The notes below the pieces were generated by a model. That model was not told where the DNA came from. It did no database searches and worked only from the letters and a program-made list of their open reading frames with translations. Position numbers and translations under genes: made by a program. A stretch of DNA of 14,389 nt from Rickettsiales bacterium (GTDB lineage Bacteria > Pseudomonadota > Alphaproteobacteria > Methylaequorales > Methylaequoraceae), in assembly GCA_002711625.1 (NCBI GenBank), contig PARR01000048.1:1-14389 (forward strand). Reading direction: 5' to 3'. Below, piece after piece: positions 1-8,600 of the stretch. The stretch's first letter is position 1. Every line of letters begins with the position of its first letter.

Positions 1-1
1 A

Positions 2-1465
2 TATTTCAATAATGTTCCAATTCTGAAAAAAGAACCGCTAATATTAGAGTTTCATAAATCTATTGATGACCGTGTGAGTTATGCAGTGAAGAATAGTTTA
101 TCAGAAGATATTTTTGAAGGTTATATTTCTAAAAGTAATAATGAAAATATTGATTACCAGTATTCTCTAGATGACAATAAACTTTATTTTAGCTTTTTCT
201 CCCAAGATATCATTGATGACAATTATGATAAAATTTTCCTAAGTTATAAGAACGGGACTAATTACGAAGAAGTTAGACTAAATTTTATTAACACGTCTAA
301 TAAAAGTATCATATTTTATATTATTTTTGCATTAATTGGCGGATTAATTTTAAACTTTATGCCCTGCGTTTTACCAGTCTTATCATTAAAACTATACTCT
401 CTTTCCAGATTTAGAGAAGTTTTGAATACAAAAAAATTTTCCTTTTACACAACTATCAATATACTGGGAATTTTTTCTTCATTTTTATTTATTGCCTTAT
501 TAGTTATAATTCTAAAAAAATTAGGTCATGACGTAGGCTGGGGGTTTCAGTTTCAGAATTTTTATTTTGTTTTACTTATCTCGATTTTTATTTTTATATT
601 TTGTTTAAATTTATTAGGAATATTCGAATTAATTCTACCTGAAAAAATTAATAATAAAATTGTCTCATTAATTTCAAAAGAAGATCTTAGAAGCAATTTT
701 CTTTCTGGAGTTTTTTCAACTCTTTTGGCTACCCCGTGCACTGCACCATTTTTAGGAACAGCGGTCGGATTTGCTATGATGACTTCCGAGTTAGAAGTAA
801 TTTATATATTCTTTTCAATCGCTTTTGGTTTTTCAATTCCATATTTTTTACTACTAATTTTTCCAAGGGTTTTAAATATTTTTCCTAAATCAGGGAAATG
901 GATGGATAATTTTAAATTTTTGATGGGAATTTTTTTACTTCTAACATTCTGCTGGCTAGCAAACGTAATGGGATTTGATTTAAATTTAATTTTCGTATTT
1001 GCTTCACTAATTTTGATTACTTGTATCTTAACCCAATCTGGACATTTTAAGACAATTATGAGTTCTTTTGTTGTGGGATGTTTTTTGATTTTCAGTATGA
1101 ATACAACAATGAACCAAAAAGAAGATTGGATTAAATTTACTCCAAAAACCTTAGACGAATTAGTTAATGACAATTATATTGTTTTTGTTGATATTACAGC
1201 TGATTGGTGCGTTACATGCCAAGTGAATAAATTCAATACGTTAGAATCTAAAATTATCCAAGAAACTTTTATAAGAAATGATGTAAAACTATTACGGGCC
1301 GATTGGACCAATAAAGACGATAGAATTCTTGCGTATATGTCATCTTTTGGAAAATTTGGTGTGCCATTAAATATAATTTATGGACCTAAAGAAAAAAATG
1401 GGAAGATACTTCCAGAAATTCTTTCAAAAAATGGTATAATTAACTCAATCGATGAATTAAAATGA
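2..1465 (+). CDS. dsbD: DsbD/ScsB-family protein-disulfide reductase (5' end outside window)
   Basis: This is a membrane transporter that passes electrons from cytoplasmic thioredoxin to periplasmic thiol proteins. The frame is open to the left edge (codon 1 at base 2), so the gene begins upstream and an apparent GTG start at base 74 is internal. The visible 487 residues hold the end of an N-terminal periplasmic domain (about 1-100), about eight membrane segments (about 103-370) and a C-terminal thioredoxin-like domain (about 375-487). The membrane redox cysteines are C122, in MPCVLPVLSLK, and C246, in ATPCTAPF. The C-terminal domain has WCVTC (C403, C406) and a GVP cis-proline loop. The MPCVLPVLSLK form resembles ScsB more than E. 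coli DsbD, which is an inference. A peroxiredoxin gene follows after four bases and is probably cotranscribed. The family call is firm; the DsbD versus ScsB subtype is not. Confidence 0.9.
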   Translation, partial: YFNNVPILKKEPLILEFHKSIDDRVSYAVKNSLSEDIFEGYISKSNNENIDYQYSLDDNKLYFSFFSQDIIDDNYDKIFLSYKNGTNYEEVRLNFINTSNKSIIFYIIFALIGGLILNFMPCVLPVLSLKLYSLSRFREVLNTKKFSFYTTINILGIFSSFLFIALLVIILKKLGHDVGWGFQFQNFYFVLLISIFIFIFCLNLLGIFELILPEKINNKIVSLISKEDLRSNFLSGVFSTLLATPCTAPFLGTAVGFAMMTSELEVIYIFFSIAFGFSIPYFLLLIFPRVLNIFPKSGKWMDNFKFLMGIFLLLTFCWLANVMGFDLNLIFVFASLILITCILTQSGHFKTIMSSFVVGCFLIFSMNTTMNQKEDWIKFTPKTLDELVNDNYIVFVDITADWCVTCQVNKFNTLESKIIQETFIRNDVKLLRADWTNKDDRILAYMSSFGKFGVPLNIIYGPKEKNGKILPEILSKNGIINSIDELK

Positions 1466-1469
1466 AAAA

Positions 1470-1949
1470 ATGAAATTAAAAATTAATGATAGAATTCCAA
1501 ATTCAAAAGTTTTCATTTTAAATGCGAATGGACCTTCGTCATTTGAACTAGAAAAACTTTTTAAAAATAGAAAAATATTACTTGTGAGTGTGCCGGGTGC
1601 TTTCACCCCAACATGTGCATTGGATCATATTCCTGGATATGTAAAGTATTATGATGAATTTGTTACTTATGGAATTGACGAATTATATGTAATAGCTGTT
1701 AATGATCCATTTGTAATGGATGCCTGGATAAAATCATACAAGAGCACAGAAATTAAATATATTTCGGATGCTACTAAATCCTTTATGAAAGATTCGGGTT
1801 TTTCTATGGATCTTAGTTCTATAGGATTAGGTGAAAGGTTATCTAGGTTCGCTATGTTAATAGAAGATTGTGTAGTAAGAAAAATTTTTGATGAAGAGGG
1901 TGGAGGGTTGGATATTAGTAAAGCAGAAAATGTTATTAAGTTAATCTAA
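1470..1949 (+). CDS. Peroxiredoxin, Prx5-like (thiol peroxidase)
   Basis: This enzyme reduces hydrogen peroxide or organic hydroperoxides through a peroxidatic cysteine. The 159-residue protein has the PGAFTPTC active-site motif, with T46 and C49, and the later conserved arginine in GERLSRFAM (R126). Length and motif fit the Prx5 group. There is no signal peptide or membrane segment, so a cytoplasmic location is inferred. A second cysteine, C134 in the segment EDCVV, lies where glycine is common in relatives and might act as a resolving cysteine. The ATG is four bases after the stop of the DsbD-like gene, with no clear Shine-Dalgarno. The 3' end overlaps rnhA, on the opposite strand, by nine bases. 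Confidence 0.93.
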   Translation: MKLKINDRIPNSKVFILNANGPSSFELEKLFKNRKILLVSVPGAFTPTCALDHIPGYVKYYDEFVTYGIDELYVIAVNDPFVMDAWIKSYKSTEIKYISDATKSFMKDSGFSMDLSSIGLGERLSRFAMLIEDCVVRKIFDEEGGGLDISKAENVIKLI

Positions 1950-2396
1950 ACAATTAGCTTTTGATCTTGCTAAACTGTCAACTTTTTCATTAAAATGGTT
2001 ACCACTGTGACCTTTAACCCATACCCATTCAACTGAGTGTTCTTTTCTGAGAATATCAAGTCTAACCCATAAGTCTTTATTTTTTACTGGTTTTTTTGTG
2101 CTAGTTTTCCAATCATTTGATTGCCATTTTTTTAACCATAAATTAATACCATCAATTACATATCTGCTATCTGTTATTATTTTAAGATTTTTTCTACTTT
2201 GAAATGAACTCAAGGCATTTATAATTGCGCACAATTCCATTCTATTATTTGTTGTATTTTGTTCTGAACCTGACAATTGGGTTTCATTCTTTTTTTCAAT
2301 AATTATAGCTGCCCAACCTCCAGGACCAGGATTACCCAAGCAAGCACCGTCAGTATAAATGATATAGTCAAATTTCTCAAAAATAGTTAAGTCCAT
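1941..2396 (-). CDS. rnhA: Ribonuclease HI
   Basis: RNase HI cuts the RNA strand of RNA-DNA hybrids, such as R-loops and lagging-strand primers, in the cytoplasm. The 151-residue length is normal. All the catalytic carboxylates are present: D16 in YTDGAC, E54 in NNRMELCA, D76 in ITDSRY and D140 in NEKVDSLAR, with the catalytic histidine H130 in VKGHSG. These are offset by six from the E. coli positions. Its ATG lies inside the end of thrB, with a 20-base overlap. The thrB-rnhA pair is a common alphaproteobacterial arrangement. It is the last gene of the long minus-strand block and meets the peroxiredoxin gene tail to tail with a nine-base overlap, so no intergenic terminator exists. Confidence 0.97.
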   Translation of the reverse strand: MDLTIFEKFDYIIYTDGACLGNPGPGGWAAIIIEKKNETQLSGSEQNTTNNRMELCAIINALSSFQSRKNLKIITDSRYVIDGINLWLKKWQSNDWKTSTKKPVKNKDLWVRLDILRKEHSVEWVWVKGHSGNHFNEKVDSLARSKANCLD

Positions 2397-3330
2397 TATT
2401 ATTTTTTTGATGAAATCTCAAGATTTTTAGATATTCTCTAGGATCTTTCGTTAAAACGTATTCACTTTTCTTTTTAAAAACTGAATCATACATTCTGGTA
2501 GTAAGAAATCTCAAACAAGCCCCTCTTAACAAAATATTAAATTTATTTTTCTCGTTAGTAGAGATTTTTCTGATACTCTCATAGCCTTTAATAAGTTGTT
2601 TTAAATTACATTCCATGAAATTTCCTTTTTTAAAACACCACGCATTTACTGCAATTGCTAAATCATACATCAAAAAGTCATAGCAGGAAAAATAAAAATC
2701 TATAACACCACAAATTTTATCCTCAGAAAAGAATATGTTGTCAGGAAAGAGGTCGGCATGTATTATTCCCATAGGTAAGTTTTGAGGCCAATTCTTAAGT
2801 ATAAATTGTATTTCGTTTGTTATATCAACATTTGTTTTATTTTCGAATAGGTTCCCTTTTTTATTACATTTTTGAAATAAATTTTTCCATGTATCAATAC
2901 TAAAGTCATTTTCAATATGAGGTAAAAAATTATTGCCTACTTGATGAAGATTTCCTAAAACTGCACCAACTTGATAACAGTCGTTATCAGTCCATTTTTT
3001 TTTTGATTTGCCGTTAATAAAACTGAACAAAGAGAATTGTTTATTTCCAATTAAATTTATAAGTTTTTCTTTTTTATCTGCAACAGGAATGGGGCACTTA
3101 ATACCACTATTATTTAAACTTTTCATTAATTTTAGAATATATGGAAGTTTCGATTTTTTAAGTCTTTTTTCAAATATAGTTAAAACAAATGAATCCTTTT
3201 GAGTTTGTATCAGATAATTTGTATTTTCAATTCCTTCCTTAATACCCGAAAATAATTTTAGCTCTCCAATGTCGTATTTGGAGATTATTTTTACGATATC
3301 CTTCTCTGACAAGTGAGTGTGAACCGCCAT
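2377..3330 (-). CDS. thrB: Homoserine kinase (APH-fold ThrB)
   Basis: ThrB phosphorylates L-homoserine with ATP, the penultimate step of threonine synthesis. This is the alphaproteobacterial form with an aminoglycoside-phosphotransferase fold, not the GHMP kinase of E. coli. The N-terminus, MAVHTHLSE followed by the motif IKEGIENTNYL (residues 30-40), matches that family. The catalytic loop is HADLFPDN (191-198, base D193) and the metal-binding aspartate is D211 in VIDF. At 317 residues the length is typical. The ATG follows the atpF stop by four bases, with no clear Shine-Dalgarno, and rnhA overlaps the 3' end. In many relatives ispH precedes thrB; here the ATP synthase F0 genes do. Confidence 0.94.
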   Translation of the reverse strand: MAVHTHLSEKDIVKIISKYDIGELKLFSGIKEGIENTNYLIQTQKDSFVLTIFEKRLKKSKLPYILKLMKSLNNSGIKCPIPVADKKEKLINLIGNKQFSLFSFINGKSKKKWTDNDCYQVGAVLGNLHQVGNNFLPHIENDFSIDTWKNLFQKCNKKGNLFENKTNVDITNEIQFILKNWPQNLPMGIIHADLFPDNIFFSEDKICGVIDFYFSCYDFLMYDLAIAVNAWCFKKGNFMECNLKQLIKGYESIRKISTNEKNKFNILLRGACLRFLTTRMYDSVFKKKSEYVLTKDPREYLKILRFHQKNNNGLNYF

Positions 3331-3334
3331 GCGT

Positions 3335-3829
3335 TTATTTAAAGTTATGCTTAGATATTTCTTCTAATGATTTTTGGATAAGTAATTCATTATGCTTATT
3401 TGATAAATTTTTTCTTATTCTTTGTTCGGTGTATTTAATCGCCTTATTTAAAAGTGTTTGTTTTATTTCAGACGAAATTTTCATTTCCAGTTGTTTAGAG
3501 ATTATATCAAAATTTTTTTGTTTCCTATTTTTAGATACCAAAATTTCCTCTGCAAAATTTTCTTTTATTTGTTGTCTCTCAGTAGAAAGTTGCTTCTGCA
3601 TATCATCAATTCTTTTTTGTGTTATTTGATTTGATTTAAGTTGTTTCTCATGCAAAATTTTAGCTTCTTTCATCAAATTTTTTGCATCATCAATGTCTTT
3701 TTTTAATTGTTGAATTTTATTTTTTAAGCTCGAATCTACGAGTTTTTTGACTGGGTTAAAAGTCAAAATAACAAAAATCACAAAAGAAATCGCTACCCAA
3801 AAAGTTGAATCATCAAGAATATCTATCAA
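3335..3829 (-). CDS. atpF: ATP synthase F0 subunit b
   Basis: Subunit b forms, with b', the peripheral stalk that holds F1 against the rotating c ring. The 164-residue protein has one N-terminal membrane helix (about residues 10-26, around TFWVAISFVIFVILTF) followed by a long charged, Lys/Gln/Glu-rich coiled coil to the end, as expected for the family. The start codon is TTG, and TTGA overlaps the TGA stop of atpF' by four bases, suggesting translational coupling. An AGGGG sequence at 3836-3840 sits six bases upstream and supports this start; no ATG lies nearby. Confidence 0.93.
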   Translation of the reverse strand: MIDILDDSTFWVAISFVIFVILTFNPVKKLVDSSLKNKIQQLKKDIDDAKNLMKEAKILHEKQLKSNQITQKRIDDMQKQLSTERQQIKENFAEEILVSKNRKQKNFDIISKQLEMKISSEIKQTLLNKAIKYTEQRIRKNLSNKHNELLIQKSLEEISKHNFK

Positions 3830-4398
3830 CTGTTTCCCCTGGTCATCTTTTTTAGTTCAGATATATTTCCCGTAATTTTTTCATTCATAACTTTATTATA
3901 AATTTGGTCGGACAATTCAACAGCTAATTTATCCATATCTTGAGACAATTTTTTTTTAATTATAAGAATTTGATCATTAAGCTCTAATTTCTTTTTATCA
4001 TACATTTCATTCAATGAATCCACTTCTTTCTCAAATGATTTTTTGTTATTTTCAAATTCTGATTTAATATTTTTGTCAAAAATTTCTTTTGCTTCCTTTA
4101 GATTTTTTTCCATTTCAAAAGACAATTCTTCGATTTCTTTATGAATCCTTTTTGCTTCAGCTAAACATTCATCGATTACTTTTTCCCTGTTTTCTCTTAT
4201 TTTACTGAGTTTAGGAAAAAAAAATGAATTAATAAAAAAAAAAACAAAGCAAAAAAAAATTATTAGCCAAAAAATTTGTGAACTAAAGTAACTTGGGTTT
4301 AGTTGTGGCATGCCTCCGCTTGATTCTGCGGACAAACATGCACTAGGAAAATTATTTGTTCCAACGAGGGTTAAAGTTAAAGTTATATATTTGAACAT
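3826..4398 (-). CDS. atpG: ATP synthase F0 subunit b'
   Basis: This is the second, diverged stalk subunit found in alphaproteobacteria, cyanobacteria and other phototrophs (atpF', or atpG in some schemes). The diagnostic GMPQLNPSYFSSQIFWL stretch (about residues 29-45) precedes a single membrane helix (about 41-61) that is remarkably Phe-rich. A long charged coiled coil follows, for 190 residues in all. A weak hydrophobic stretch lies at the extreme N-terminus. The helix-coding DNA contains A runs of 9, 11 and 9 on the plus strand (4216-4224, 4234-4244, 4251-4259). The ATG is four bases after the atpE stop, with no good Shine-Dalgarno, so translation probably depends on ribosomes arriving from atpE. 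Confidence 0.92.
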   Translation of the reverse strand: MFKYITLTLTLVGTNNFPSACLSAESSGGMPQLNPSYFSSQIFWLIIFFCFVFFFINSFFFPKLSKIRENREKVIDECLAEAKRIHKEIEELSFEMEKNLKEAKEIFDKNIKSEFENNKKSFEKEVDSLNEMYDKKKLELNDQILIIKKKLSQDMDKLAVELSDQIYNKVMNEKITGNISELKKMTRGNS

Positions 4399-4402
4399 AA
4401 AC

Positions 4403-4630
4403 TCAGAAAACGAATAGTAGTAATAGCGCTATGATTAAAGCAAAAAGCGCCAAAGCTTCTACTAAAGCAAATCCTAACATTGTCATTGTAAAAACATGCT
4501 CACGTGCCTCTGGATTCCTCCCAACAGCATTAATGAAAGCGGCAAAAATTGAACCTATCCCAATTCCTGAACCTATCACTCCAAGTACTGCTATGCCAGC
4601 CCCTAAAAGTTTAGCCGATTCTATATCCAT
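4403..4630 (-). CDS. atpE: ATP synthase F0 subunit c (proteolipid)
   Basis: Subunit c makes the rotating ring that carries protons. The 75-residue protein is a helical hairpin. Helix 1 carries the glycine motif GSGIGIG (20-26), the polar loop is AVGRNPEAR (35-43), and helix 2 carries the ion-binding carboxylate E58 in GFALVEALALF. The Gln in helix 1 and the Ser/Thr after the Glu that mark sodium-binding rings are absent, so proton specificity is inferred. A strong AGGAG at 4636-4640, five bases before the ATG, is the best ribosome site among the F0 genes, fitting the need for many c copies per complex. Confidence 0.97.
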   Translation of the reverse strand: MDIESAKLLGAGIAVLGVIGSGIGIGSIFAAFINAVGRNPEAREHVFTMTMLGFALVEALALFALIIALLLLFVF

Positions 4631-4635
4631 AAAAA

Positions 4636-4640
4636 CTCCT
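4636..4640 (-). promoter_or_regulatory. Ribosome binding site of atpE
   Basis: AGGAG lies five bases before the atpE ATG, in the only real gap (27 bases) of the F0 cluster. Confidence 0.75.
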
Positions 4641-4657
4641 TGTATGATAATTTAAAA

Positions 4658-5398
4658 TTAATGTAAATGTATTGCATCATTAATATATAAACAAGTTAAT
4701 ATTGCAAAAACATAAGCTTGAAGAAAAGCTATCACAATTTCTAAACCTGTAAGAGCAACTAGAAAACCCAAAGGTAACAATCCACCAACTAGAAAACTAT
4801 TACTTGCTAATACGAAAACAAATCCTCCAATAACTTTTAGTAGCGTATGTCCTGCCATCATGTTAGCAAAAAGTCTAACTGAAAGACTGATCGGTCTTGA
4901 AAGATATGATATAATTTCAATAGGTACAAGTAAGATTAACATTAACTTTGGGACACCCTTAGGAGCAAAAAAAGACAAAAAGTTTACTAAGCCATGTTTG
5001 GCGATTGCAATAAGTGTGACTGCGATAAATATAAAAAAAGAAATTGAAAATGTTACTATTATGTGGCTTGTCCAAGTAAAGCTATAAGGCAACATACCAA
5101 GTAGGTTTCCGATCAGAATAAATAGAAATAGTGATAAAATAAAAGAAAAGTATTTTAAACCTTCTTTTCCGATATTATCGCCGATCATATTGGCAATGAA
5201 TTCATACGACAATTCTACAAGAGTTTGTTTCTTATCTGGTACAATTGAGGCATTTTTGAGTCCCACATAAAAAAAAGACAAAATCGCTACTGTTGTTATT
5301 AGCATTGCAAGCGCTGAGTTAGTAAAAGAAATATCATAACCTAATAATTCTATCGGTATTATTTTTTTTATTTCAAATTGTTCTAATGGACTAGCCAT
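4658..5398 (-). CDS. atpB: ATP synthase F0 subunit a
   Basis: Subunit a provides the two proton half-channels next to the c ring. The essential arginine lies in SLSVRLFANMMAGH and a conserved glutamine in AFLQAY of the last helix. Five or six membrane helices are evident, and the protein ends INDAIHLH. The frame extends two codons further upstream to a GTG at 5404. I prefer the ATG at 5396-5398 (246 residues, MASPLEQF) because AAAGAGG at 5404-5410 sits exactly five bases before it, whereas the GTG would overlap that ribosome site. On this numbering the arginine is R175. It is followed by atpE after 27 bases. Confidence 0.96.
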   Translation of the reverse strand: MASPLEQFEIKKIIPIELLGYDISFTNSALAMLITTVAILSFFYVGLKNASIVPDKKQTLVELSYEFIANMIGDNIGKEGLKYFSFILSLFLFILIGNLLGMLPYSFTWTSHIIVTFSISFFIFIAVTLIAIAKHGLVNFLSFFAPKGVPKLMLILLVPIEIISYLSRPISLSVRLFANMMAGHTLLKVIGGFVFVLASNSFLVGGLLPLGFLVALTGLEIVIAFLQAYVFAILTCLYINDAIHLH

Positions 5399-5403
5399 AA
5401 ACA

Positions 5404-5410
5404 CCTCTTT
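5404..5410 (-). promoter_or_regulatory. Ribosome binding site that decides the atpB start
   Basis: AAAGAGG lies five bases before the ATG at 5398 and immediately follows the atpI stop. It argues against the overlapping GTG at 5404 as the start. Confidence 0.7.
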
Positions 5411-5677
5411 TTATAATTTATTTACAGTTTTATAAATATTGAAAAAGCCTGCTACAATCCCTAATAACAAAAAACAAATGAAAAATATAGGTTTAGTTGA
5501 AAAAAACTTGTCAAAACCAAGTCCAATTAGCACCCCGGCAATAATTGGGGATATAATCTCTAGAGAGAGTTTTAGACCGATTGATAAACCATTGTATTTA
5601 ATTACTTTTTTCTTCACCGTCTTTTTTTCTACACCATCTATTCGTGACTTTAAACTATTTAAATCGTCATTTAACAT
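5411..5677 (-). CDS. atpI: AtpI-family ATP synthase accessory protein
   Basis: This small membrane protein is encoded at the head of F0 operons and is linked in other bacteria to c-ring assembly or magnesium supply. Its 88 residues have a charged N-terminus (1-30) and two hydrophobic segments (about 35-53 and 62-85), the usual AtpI/AtpZ shape. Identification rests on this shape and on its place directly upstream of atpB, since the sequence is poorly conserved. The stop of smc and this ATG overlap as TAATG, and AAAGAGG at 5685-5691 lies seven bases upstream. Confidence 0.85.
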   Translation of the reverse strand: MLNDDLNSLKSRIDGVEKKTVKKKVIKYNGLSIGLKLSLEIISPIIAGVLIGLGFDKFFSTKPIFFICFLLLGIVAGFFNIYKTVNKL

Positions 5678-8600
5678 TATACAGCCTCTTTAAATTTCTT
5701 ATTCTGAAAATCTACTGATACAATATCAGAAATCCCTTTTTTTGCCATTGTAACACCATATACTCTGTCTATTGAAGTCATCGTTATTTTATGATGAGTG
5801 ACAATTAAAAAACGAGTTTCTGTGTTGGTTGTTAATTCTTTCAATATTCTACAAAATTTGACAACGTTTTCGTCATCCAGTGCCGCATCTACTTCGTCAA
5901 GAATGCATAGAGGCGAGGGATTAATCAAAAAAATTGAAAAAATTAATGCTATTGCTGTAAGAGTTTTTTCACCTCCAGACAGTAAATTTATACTTGATAA
6001 CTTTTTACCAGGTGGTCTGGCATAAATCTCAATACCAGTTTGAAGTGGATCATCAGATTTAACTAACTCGAGTTTTGCATGTCCGCCATCAAATAATTTT
6101 TTAAACAATTCTGAAAAATTTTTTTCAACTTTCTCAAATGCAGTTACCAATCTATTTTTCCCTTCTTGATTAATTTTGTTAATGCCTAATCTAAGTTTAT
6201 GAACAGCATCTACCAAGTCATTTCTCTCAATTTCTATATCTTCGATAATTGCTGAAATTTCATTTTCTTCAATTTTTGCTCTTAAATTGACTGCTCCTAG
6301 TTGTTCCCTTTGAAACATAAATTTTTTAATTTGATTCTCTATTTCACTTGTATTTTGATTCTTATAGTTTTTTTCCTTTAACACTTTTTCAAAGTCTTCT
6401 GGAACTTTCTTTGTTTTATTAAATAGTTTTTCTCTAAGCTCTTTTTCATTGTTTTTGTAAATCTCAACATTGCTTTCCAACTTAATAAGTTTATTTTTTT
6501 CTTCCTCTCTGCATATATTTATTTTACTGAAGGTCTTTTCCCTTTCTTTGATTTCCGACTCCATTTGTTGAATATGAAATTCATTATCGTCAACTAATTT
6601 TTTCACTTCGTTTCTTTTTGCAATTACTGACTTTAATTCTAATTCAAACTTCTTTGGGTAAGAATCTAATTTGATCTCCTCTTCAAGATAACTTTTCTTT
6701 CTATCAACCAGTACTTTTATTCTGGTGGTAGATTCATCTCTTAATTTGCTAATTCTGTCCAGATTATCTTTTGAATATGAAAAATCTAACTGCATGCCAA
6801 TAAGTTTTTCTTTCGTAGATGCAACTACTGATGCAACTTCTTCAATTCTTTTATTAAGTTTATCAATTTTAATCTGTGCTTCATGAGTATTTCCTTGAAC
6901 TGATTTATTTTGAAGCTTCTCTTTTTTCATGATTTCAAGAATATCAAGTTCATTTTTTTTTTGGCTATCTTTTAATGAATTAATTTTTGAATTCAAATAC
7001 TCATAATTATTTATTAGTGAGGATTTTGATTCGTTTAATTTTAGAATTTGTTTTGTGCCTAATTCTAAATCAGAGTATAGGTTTTCTATATCTTGGTTTT
7101 CTTTTTTTACTGAATCGAATATTTCTTTTTCTTTTATAAGATTATTTTCTTTTTTTTTTCTTACATTAATAAGAATTTCTTGAATTTTATTTGAGTTGTT
7201 GTTCAAGCTGACAATCTTAAGTTTTGAGTCAATAATTTTCTTTTGCTGAAGGTTTTCTTTTGACATAAAACCATCCCATCTCCATATATTTCCTTTAATA
7301 TCTACAAGTGTTTGACCTACTTGTAAATTTTTTTGCTTCTGTGTTATATTAGAAGTATCCGAAACAAAGCCAATTTGTGAAAGAATCAATTCAAGCTCTT
7401 TTGGAACTTTAAGAAACTGTAAAAGAGAGTTGTTGATTGGTGTAACCTTTTTCGACACTTTTGCGATTCCTTTTTCAGAGGTATCTCCTATTTTTGCATC
7501 TAACTCATACATAAGAGCAGCATAAACTGCATCCTCATACCCTTTGCTTATTTTAAGAAGATTTACCACAGAATTCTTTGATAAAAGCTTTTGCCCAGAT
7601 ATATTTTTTAGAGTCGTAATTTCGGTTTGGTATCGAGTATATTTGTCTGATAGATCACGAATTGACTCGTTCAAATCATTTAAAATCTTATTTTGTGAAA
7701 TTTTTTTTTCATTTAATTCTTCGATTTTTTTCTTTTTATCAAAAATTTTTTTTTTAATATCCTGAGTTTTCTTGTTTTCAATATTTTGCCTGTTATTTTC
7801 TTGATCTATCTTTTTTTGTAAATCACTTAAATCAGCCATATTTTTTTTAATACTTTTTTCTAAATTTTTCTTATTTTCCTCAAGATTTTCTTTTGTCTCT
7901 TTTAAGTTATCAGATTTAAAAGCTTCACCCAGTGAAAGTTGCATTTCATTAACAAAAGCTGCTTCTAATTCTTTCAATTCTTTCTTAAGTTTGAGTTCTT
8001 CTTTTATATCTTTTTTTAACACTTCCTCTAATTCGGAAATTGAACTAGAGGTAACCAATTTTTTTTGCAAATTATTTAGCTCATTATTTAGCTCAACTTT
8101 CCTTTTTTCTTCCGATAATAGATCATTGTTCACCGTATTCAAAAAAGCCCTTATTTCACTCTTCTTTGAATTTAAGTTATTAATTTTGTTATCAAGGTTA
8201 TTTTCTTGTTTATTGTATTCAAAATATTGTTCATTCAGTAAACCTCTGTCTGCACCTAATTTTTGTAACTTAAATTTATTCTTTGAAATCCCTTTTTTTT
8301 GCATCTCAATATCTGAAATAAATTGATTGAGTTTAGAATTTAAATTTTTTCTTAATTCTGATGATTGTTCAATAATTTTTATAGCTTTTTTCCAAATTTC
8401 AAACACCAAAATTGATTCATAAACTGAAATTGAGTCAGACAGTTTTTCATATCTTTCAACTTGTCTTACTTGTCTTGAAAGTGTCTTCTTTTGTTCAATA
8501 AGACCATTTAAATTTATTTCAATTTTTTCAAGATTTTGCTCTGTTGAATGCAGTTTTAATTCCGATTCTCTCCTTCTAGCTTGCAAGCCTGATACACCCG

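Noticed and set aside
74..76. GTG as the true start of the first gene
   Set aside because: The frame is open to the left window edge and the protein would lack most of the N-terminal periplasmic domain; it is an internal valine.
802..1173. Minus-strand open frame of 123 codons within the DsbD-like gene
   Set aside because: It is an antisense shadow of membrane-helix codons with no independent support.
4403..4630. Sodium-type c ring
   Set aside because: The helix 1 glutamine and the Ser/Thr after the essential glutamate are missing; the pattern is proton-type.
4431..4655. Plus-strand open frame opposite atpE
   Set aside because: It mirrors the conserved atpE coding sequence, and the Ala/Pro/Ile pattern comes from antisense reading.
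4653..4656. Terminator in the atpB-atpE gap
   Set aside because: The 27-base gap (4631-4657) has no GC stem, and the adjacent genes belong to one complex.
7991..8326. Plus-strand open frame of 111 codons opposite smc
   Set aside because: It is Ser/Phe/Leu-rich, the antisense image of a Lys/Glu coiled coil, with no ribosome site or recognisable domain.
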